Below are positions 1 to 3,214 of a DNA stretch of 5,451 bases, in pieces (position 1 is the stretch's first letter; every line of letters begins with the position of its first letter). Under the pieces are notes generated by a model that saw nothing but the letters and a program-made list of their open reading frames with translations, searched no databases and was not told the origin of the DNA. Made by a program: the position numbers and the translations under genes. The DNA lies in assembly GCA_900758315.1 (NCBI GenBank), contig CAAERF010000596.1, positions 1 to 5,451 of the forward strand, given 5' to 3'. Source of the stretch: an uncultured Oscillospiraceae bacterium. GTDB lineage: Bacteria; Bacillota; Clostridia; Oscillospirales; Oscillospiraceae.

Positions 1-710
1 AAAGCGGTGGGGATCACGCTGTACATGCCCGCATCTGCATTGGGCACATAGATGCCGGTAACCTCGCAGAGGATGCCCAGCACCCAGGTGATCAGGATGC
101 CGTACAGGATGCCGCCCTTGACCTTCTTCACCAGCAGGATGGCGGTGATGGCCACGCCGATGAGGGCCAGGATGGCACCCACGCCCACGCTGTGGAAGGT
201 CTCGCCTTTGAAGTGCTGGTAGGTGACCAGCGTAGAGTCGCTGTTCACGATCAGCTTGGCGTTCTGCAGGCCGACAAAGGCCACGAACAGGCCGATGCCC
301 ACGCTGACCGCGCTCTTCAGGGTCATGGGGATGGCGTTGAAGATGCCCTCACGCACATTGGTCAGGGACAGCGCGATGAAGATGATGCCCTCCACAAACA
401 CGGCCATCAGGGCCAGCTGCCAGCTGTAGCCCATGGTCAGCACGACCGTGTAGGAGAAATAGGCGTTCAGGCCCATGCCGGGGGCCAGAGCAAACGGGTA
501 GTTGGCCAGCAGAGCCATCAGGGCCGTGCCCACAAAGGATGCCAGTGCGGTGGCGATCAGCACAGCCTCCGAGTCCATGCCGGAAGCCGACAGGATGTTG
601 GGGTTGACCGCAAGGATGTAGGCCATAGTCATGAAGGTGGTGATGCCTGCCATGATCTCGGTCTTTGCATCGGTGTGGTTTTCCTTCAGATGAAAGACAT
701 TTTCTAACAT
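1..710 (-). CDS. NCS2-family purine permease (AzgA/PbuG-like), 5' part
   Basis: Integral membrane purine-base:proton symporter (adenine/guanine/hypoxanthine type) that salvages nucleobases at the cytoplasmic membrane. The first 236 codons are in the window and the frame runs off the left edge. Members are usually about 430-480 residues, so roughly half is missing. Seen: a short hydrophilic N-terminus, TEIMAGITTFMTMAYIL (residues 17-33, TM1) followed by NPNIL, then ALAPGMGLNAYFSY (74-87), the hallmark of the AzgA/PbuG branch of NCS2. Further hydrophobic segments lie at about 47-70, 96-116, 133-150, 176-194 and 200-220. ATG at 710 is chosen because GGAGG (718-722) sits 7 nt upstream. It has its own promoter and lies 265 bp downstream of mgtE on the same strand behind a terminator, so it is probably a separate transcript. 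The family is clear. Which purine it carries cannot be told from this part. Confidence 0.93.
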   Translation of the reverse strand, partial: MLENVFHLKENHTDAKTEIMAGITTFMTMAYILAVNPNILSASGMDSEAVLIATALASFVGTALMALLANYPFALAPGMGLNAYFSYTVVLTMGYSWQLALMAVFVEGIIFIALSLTNVREGIFNAIPMTLKSAVSVGIGLFVAFVGLQNAKLIVNSDSTLVTYQHFKGETFHSVGVGAILALIGVAITAILLVKKVKGGILYGILITWVLGILCEVTGIYVPNADAGMYSVIPTA

Positions 711-734
711 GAAAAAACCTCCGTTCTTTTGTTG

Positions 735-759
735 CTTCTGCCGGTTGCGGCGGCAGAAG
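735..759 (-). other. hairpin in the 5' leader of the purine permease
   Basis: Perfect 9-bp inverted repeat (735-743 with 751-759, CTTCTGCCG/CGGCAGAAG) with a 7-nt loop. It lies between the predicted transcription start near 766 and the Shine-Dalgarno. No T-run follows on either strand, so it is not an ordinary terminator. It may stabilise the 5' end or be a binding site. The leader is too short for a purine riboswitch, and I see no conserved purine-aptamer core in 711-925. Confidence 0.5.
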
Positions 760-772
760 AGGAACAGGTTTC

Positions 773-802
773 ATTTTAGCACGAATCGTCACAAAATGTC
801 CA
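773..802 (-). promoter_or_regulatory. sigma-A-type promoter of the purine permease
   Basis: On the minus strand, TGGACA (797-802) lies 18 bp from TAAAAT (773-778). The -10 is extended by a TG one base upstream (TGCTAAAAT). Transcription would start near 766, giving a leader of about 55 nt before the ATG at 710. Confidence 0.6.
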
Positions 803-859
803 CAGCTCAGAAACAAAATAATGCGTTTTGGGAAGTTTTTGTCGAAAGAGTACGACTTT

Positions 860-884
860 ATAAGTTGTGCTGTGCAACAATTAT
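860..884. promoter_or_regulatory. imperfect AT-rich dyad upstream of the permease promoter
   Basis: ATAA-GTTG (860-867) mirrors CAAC-AA-TTAT (875-884), with a 7-bp centre and a 2-nt bulge. It sits about 60 bp upstream of the permease -35. It could be an activator or operator site or chance; no known box was recognised. Nothing else is evident in the 711-975 gap beyond the listed promoter, hairpin and terminator. Confidence 0.2.
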
Positions 885-925
885 CCGTGTAAAGAGGACA
901 TTTTTCCTGCTTTTGAAAACAACAT

Positions 926-956
926 GACCCCCGGCAGCGTACAGCTTCCGGGGGTC
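926..956 (-). terminator. intrinsic terminator of mgtE
   Basis: Perfect 9-bp GC-rich inverted repeat (926-934 with 948-956, GACCCCCGG/CCGGGGGTC) with a 13-nt loop. It begins 19 bp past the mgtE stop codon. The minus-strand tail is only moderately T-rich (ATGTTGTTTTC), so termination may be incomplete and allow some read-through toward the permease. Confidence 0.75.
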
Positions 957-975
957 GTAACGTTCTGCTCTGCGC

Positions 976-2337
976 TTACAGATGCAGCACGATCTTTGCA
1001 ACATTGAAGTAGATCAGCAGTGTGGTGGCATCCACGATGGTGGTGATCAGCGGCGATGCCATCACGGCCGGGTCCACATGCAGCTTTTCTGCCACCACGG
1101 GCAGAATGCCGCCGATGAGCTGCGACAGCAGGATGGTGCAGATCAGGGTCAGGCACACCACCAGCGCCACCGGGGCGGTCACCTTGTCGAACAGCAGCAG
1201 TTTTGCAAAGTTGCACACCGCCAGCGTTGCGCCGCACAGCAGGGCCACCCGGCTCTCCCTCCACAGGATGCGGGGCAGGTCGTGGGGCTGGATCTCGCCC
1301 ACCGCCATGCCGCGGATGATGGTGGAGGTGCTCTGACTGCCCGCGTTGCCGCCGGCATCGGTCAGCATGGGGATGTACGCCGTCAGCACGGTCACGGCGG
1401 CCAGTGCGTCCTCATACCCCCGGATGACCATGCTGGAGAAGGTGGCGCTGATCATCAAAAACAGCAGCCAGGGCGCACGGCTTTTGTACAGGTCCCACAT
1501 GCTCTGCTTGAAGTAGGGCTTGTCGGACGGGCCGATGGCGTTCATCTTGGCGATATCCTCGCTGGCCTCGTCCTGCAGGATGCTGATGGCATCGTCAATG
1601 GTCACGATGCCCACCAGCCGGTTTTCGGCGTCCACCACCGGAATGGCCAGAAAACCGTATTTTTCAAACAGGTGGGAAACATCCTCCTGGTCGGTGGTGG
1701 TGGTCACACTGACCACATTGGTGTCCATCAGGTCCCGGATGGGTTCTGCGATGTCCTTGGCCAGCACCAGCGCCCGCAGCGACACCACGCCCACCAGCTT
1801 GCGGCTGCCGTCGGTCACATAGCAGTTGTTGATGGTCTCCTTGTCAAAGCCGTTTTTGCGGATGGCCTCCATGGCCTGCGCCACCGTCATGTCCGGGCGC
1901 AGCTCCATCAGCTCGGTGGTCATCACACCGCCGGCGGAGTCCTCCGGGTACTGGAGCAGTTCGTTGATCATGCGGCGGGTGGCGGGGTCGGCCTGGCTCA
2001 GAATGCGCTTGACCACATTGGCCGGCATCTCCTCCACAAGGTCGGTCGCATCGTCCACGCACAGCTCGTCCACCACGGCCTTCAGCTCGGTATCGGTCAG
2101 GCCGTCGATCAGCTTCTGCTGGGTGGCAGGGGTCAGCTCGGTGAATACATCCGCCGCCAGATCCTTGGGGCACAGACGGAACAGCACCGGGAGCTTTTCG
2201 GCCGGCAGGTCCTCGAACACGGCGGCCAGGTCGGGAGCCGGCAGGGTCTCCATCACATCCCGCAGGCTCTGGTATTTTTTGGCGTCATCCAGATTCGCCA
2301 GCATGGTCTTGAGGGTATTGATCGAAATTTCAGACAT
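976..2337 (-). CDS. mgtE: magnesium transporter MgtE
   Basis: Homodimeric Mg2+ channel of the cytoplasmic membrane, gated by intracellular Mg2+ bound to its cytosolic domains. The 453-residue length is normal. Domain order: superhelical MgtE N domain (about 20-130), tandem CBS domains (about 135-197 and 200-257), a linker or plug helix (about 258-275), then five membrane segments (about 287-306, 313-340, 363-382, 388-413, 427-450). PMLTDAGGNAGSQS (323-336) is the family signature around TM2. DPAVMASPLITTIVD (422-436) is the TM5 segment, whose last Asp (436) corresponds to the selectivity Asp of the Thermus protein by motif position. The start at 2337 is supported by AAGGAGG (2348-2354) 10 nt upstream. 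It is transcribed from 2565-2593 through a structured leader whose terminal hairpin covers this ribosome site. No truncation is visible. Confidence 0.97.
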   Translation of the reverse strand: MSEISINTLKTMLANLDDAKKYQSLRDVMETLPAPDLAAVFEDLPAEKLPVLFRLCPKDLAADVFTELTPATQQKLIDGLTDTELKAVVDELCVDDATDLVEEMPANVVKRILSQADPATRRMINELLQYPEDSAGGVMTTELMELRPDMTVAQAMEAIRKNGFDKETINNCYVTDGSRKLVGVVSLRALVLAKDIAEPIRDLMDTNVVSVTTTTDQEDVSHLFEKYGFLAIPVVDAENRLVGIVTIDDAISILQDEASEDIAKMNAIGPSDKPYFKQSMWDLYKSRAPWLLFLMISATFSSMVIRGYEDALAAVTVLTAYIPMLTDAGGNAGSQSTSTIIRGMAVGEIQPHDLPRILWRESRVALLCGATLAVCNFAKLLLFDKVTAPVALVVCLTLICTILLSQLIGGILPVVAEKLHVDPAVMASPLITTIVDATTLLIYFNVAKIVLHL

Positions 2338-2371
2338 AAAAAAGCTGCCTCCTTTTTTACCAGGCGGCAGC
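2338..2371 (-). terminator. intrinsic terminator / SD-sequestering hairpin at the mgtE start
   Basis: On the minus strand GCTGCC (2366-2371) and CCT (2362-2364) pair with AGG (2351-2353) and GGCAGC (2344-2349), with one G-A mismatch (2365/2350) and an 8-nt loop. Six T residues (2338-2343) follow and run straight into the ATG at 2335-2337. It therefore has the form of an intrinsic terminator, and it also buries the AAGGAGG ribosome site in its descending arm. The gene could be shut off at transcription, at translation, or both. Confidence 0.65.
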
Positions 2372-2413
2372 GGACACTTTCATTTCCGGGGAAGGCAAAC
2401 ACACCGTGCGTTC

Positions 2414-2509
2414 TCACGCACAGCCGGGCCGTTCTCCGGCATGCAAAAAGGCTGCCGTCTGGTTCTTTGATCGGGGATATAAACTGCCGCTGCTTCCAGC
2501 AGGTTCCAT
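2414..2509 (-). CDS. possible 31-residue leader peptide upstream of mgtE
   Basis: Open frame of 31 codons plus TGA. It starts at ATG 2507-2509, and AGGTGG (2515-2520), a near-Shine-Dalgarno, lies 5 nt upstream. It begins about 50 nt into the predicted transcript. Codons 16-20 (Asn-Gln-Thr-Ala-Ala) overlap the antiterminator strand 2451-2461, and the stop codon falls in the GNRA hairpin at 2406-2421. Ribosome position could therefore decide which leader fold forms. The peptide has three prolines (3, 12, 28), a rare-looking TTA-TAT-CCC-CGA stretch (codons 10-13) and no similarity I recognise. A short ORF in a long leader can easily be chance. Confidence 0.3.
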   Translation of the reverse strand: MEPAGSSGSLYPRSKNQTAAFLHAGERPGCA

Positions 2510-2564
2510 GACGACCACCTCGTTTTTCTGTCGTAAAAAGGCACTTTGGCCTTTTCCGCCCATT

Positions 2565-2593
2565 ACTTTACCACGGCCGGAGCCGTTCGTCAA
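2565..2593 (-). promoter_or_regulatory. sigma-A-type promoter of mgtE
   Basis: On the minus strand TTGACG (2588-2593) is separated by exactly 17 bp from TAAAGT (2565-2570). The predicted start is about 2558. It is the best promoter match upstream of mgtE and implies the long leader. Confidence 0.6.
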
Positions 2594-2687
2594 CCCCGCC
2601 CCGCAAATTTTACAGCTTCTTTGCAGGGCCGCGCGCCTTTGTGCAACTGTACCAACCTCAGCCGTTGTTTTTCAGCAGATTCCACCC

Positions 2688-2716
2688 TTGTTCCGAAGCC
2701 CAAAACCCTCTATGAT
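2688..2716 (+). promoter_or_regulatory. possible plus-strand promoter before a gene remnant
   Basis: TTGTTC (2688-2693), 17 bp, TATGAT (2711-2716). It would start transcription near 2723, with a dyad at 2842-2893 downstream. This is either a leftover promoter or the start of a short transcript of about 170 nt. It rests on hexamer match alone, and no ribosome site follows. Confidence 0.25.
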
Positions 2717-2823
2717 TATGGTACAGCGTGGCTCTGGGCAGCGGCGGCCCGGAAGCCAAAGCCGCCGACGATGTGAACAAAGACGGCCTGTACAACGCCT
2801 TTGTGCACCTCGGCCTGATTTAA
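2716..2823 (+). pseudogene. 3' remnant of an unidentified gene
   Basis: From the TGA at 2713-2715 to TAA at 2821-2823 the plus frame encodes about 36 residues ending in DGLYNAFVHLGLI. The codons are those of the GC-rich core genes (GCC, GGC, CTG, AAC, GTG), and the text reads like a natural C-terminus. There is no ATG in frame, no ribosome site, and the frame is closed immediately upstream. It looks like the surviving tail of a deleted or rearranged gene, consistent with a junction next to an integration site. A GTG at 2728 could start a 31-residue ORF but lacks a Shine-Dalgarno. The family was not recognised. Confidence 0.35.
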
Positions 2824-2841
2824 CACAACCGCTCAACAAGC

Positions 2842-2893
2842 CAGAATCCCCCTGCCCGTTCCGGCATCTGCCGGGATGGACAGGGGGATTCTG
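2842..2893 (+). terminator. long inverted repeat after the gene remnant
   Basis: A 13-bp perfect outer stem (2842-2854 with 2881-2893, CAGAATCCCCCTG/CAGGGGGATTCTG) encloses an inner CCGGC/GCCGG hairpin (2861-2865 with 2870-2874). It begins 18 bp after the TAA at 2823, as expected for a terminator of the lost plus-strand gene. No proper T-run follows on either strand, so it may be a weak terminator or a mobile repeat. Confidence 0.45.
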
Positions 2894-2942
2894 CATGAAG
2901 GAGAAAAAGTGAAGAAAAAGATTTCGGAGATGGTATCGCACA

Positions 2943-2981
2943 AAAGGCAGGATACCACCGCCACGGTGATACCCTGCCTTT
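2943..2981 (-). terminator. hairpin terminator, possibly bidirectional
   Basis: A 9-bp AAAGGCAGG/CCTGCCTTT stem (2943-2951 with 2973-2981) continues inward as CC-ACC/GGTG-type pairing (15 of 17 positions overall). The minus strand ends in TTTT immediately after the stem. The plus-strand tail is weaker (TTTACTTGC). It could be a second terminator behind the tRNA terminator at 3041-3082. Confidence 0.5.
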
Positions 2982-3040
2982 ACTTGCTCCTGTTTACCGT
3001 TCTGCGTACTCTCGCCGTAGGACTTTCCGCAAACAAAAAA

Positions 3041-3082
3041 CGTACCCGAATCCTTTCTCATAGAGAATCGGGTTCGGGTACG
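3041..3082 (-). terminator. intrinsic terminator of the tRNA locus
   Basis: A perfect 10-bp stem CGTACCCGAA/TTCGGGTACG (3041-3050 with 3073-3082) has an internal TTCTC/GAGAA helix. On the minus strand it is followed directly by TTTTTTGTTT. It lies 7 bp beyond the CCA end of the tRNA fragment, so it is most simply the original terminator of the tRNA gene. With the tRNA now split, it is the first strong terminator met by minus-strand transcription of the nitrilase-domain gene. Confidence 0.8.
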
Positions 3083-3089
3083 AACTGTA

Positions 3090-3137
3090 TGGTGGAGAAT
3101 TAGGGACTCGAACCCCAGACCCCCTGCGTGTGATGCA
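3090..3137 (-). tRNA. tRNA-Val(CAC) 3' fragment, probable element attachment site
   Basis: Read on the minus strand it ends with encoded CCA (3090-3092), A73 (3093) and acceptor 3' strand ATTCTCC (3094-3100). The T-arm is TGGGG, loop TTCGAGT, CCCTA (3101-3117), and all five pairs form with one G-U. Then come a 5-nt variable region (3118-3122), anticodon 3' stem GCAGG (3123-3127) and loop ATCACAC (3128-3134) with anticodon CAC. Only TGC (3135-3137) of the 5' stem pairs properly. Beyond that there is no D-arm and no GGAGAAT 5' acceptor strand, so it cannot be a working tRNA gene here. A 3' half starting at the anticodon stem is the usual core site left by a tyrosine recombinase. The intact tRNA should sit at the other end of the element, right of the window. 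The Val identity depends on the standard 5-nt variable loop. Confidence 0.75.
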
Positions 3138-3152
3138 TGATGACTTTTTGAT

Positions 3153-3175
3153 TTTTACGGCGATAATTCGTAAAA
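3153..3175. other. AT-rich inverted repeat just inside the island
   Basis: TTTTACG (3153-3159) and CGTAAAA (3169-3175) form a 7-bp dyad with a 9-bp centre. It lies between the tRNA fragment and the stop codon of the nitrilase-domain gene. The stem is AT-rich and no T-run follows, so a terminator role is weak. A recombinase or excisionase site is possible. Confidence 0.25.
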
Positions 3176-3186
3176 TTCGAGTGATT

Positions 3187-3204
3187 TGCTACAGATCTGC
3201 TACA
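3187..3204. repeat. TGCTACA direct repeat pair, candidate integrase arm sites
   Basis: TGCTACA occurs at 3187-3193 and 3198-3204, starting 11 bp (about one helical turn) apart in the same orientation, within T/C-TTGCTACA-like contexts. They lie about 50-65 bp inside the element from the tRNA core. Short phased direct repeats at that distance are typical of arm-type binding sites of tyrosine integrases. The function is inferred from position only. Confidence 0.35.
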
Positions 3205-3214
3205 AACAGCAAAT

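Larger units (their letters stand above)
2338..2558 (-). promoter_or_regulatory. structured mgtE leader RNA, candidate riboswitch or attenuator
   Basis: Leader of about 220 nt between the predicted transcription start (about 2558) and mgtE. In transcript order it shows: a 5'-end hairpin AAAAGGC/GCCTTTT (2549-2555 with 2536-2542); a small hairpin CTGCT/AGCAG (2490-2502); an antiterminator strand at 2451-2461; a GCCG/CGGC hairpin (2428-2440); a 6-bp hairpin closed by a GAGA (GNRA) tetraloop (2406-2421); and the complementary strand 2361-2371. The 2451-2461 and 2361-2371 strands match at 10 of 11 positions, and that helix excludes the terminator at 2338-2371. The strand 2451-2462 could also be tied up by CTGCTGG (2496-2502). 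Mg2+ is the natural guess for the signal because the gene is mgtE, but I found no M-box core (for example no GACGCCAAUGGGUC-like element). Folding was done by eye, without energies. Confidence 0.5.

Noticed and set aside
192..816. Open frames on both strands over the permease
   Set aside because: They are out-of-frame shadows. The correct minus frame runs from the ATG at 710 to the window edge with clear NCS2 motifs.
839..893. Second promoter for the permease using TTTACA (888-893) and TATAAA (857-862) on the minus strand
   Set aside because: The spacer would be 25 bp, too long for a sigma-A promoter.
982..2511. Long plus-strand open frame opposite mgtE
   Set aside because: It is an antisense shadow of the GC-rich mgtE gene. 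The translation is His/Gln/Gly-rich, without domain features, while the minus strand gives a textbook MgtE.
2338..2558. Known M-box (ykoK) Mg2+ riboswitch
   Set aside because: Apart from a short AGGTG and general GC-rich stems, the conserved M-box core elements could not be found by eye. A covariance search is needed to be certain.
2898..3103. Plus-strand ORF with GGAG and GTG start near 2910 (about 64 codons)
   Set aside because: It runs through two inverted repeats and into the tRNA acceptor sequence, and its composition is that of structured non-coding DNA. The Shine-Dalgarno resemblance is likely chance.
3090..3180. Complete tRNA gene
   Set aside because: No D-arm and no GGAGAAT 5' acceptor strand occur upstream of the anticodon loop, and two of the five anticodon-stem positions belong to AT-rich flanking DNA with one clear mismatch.
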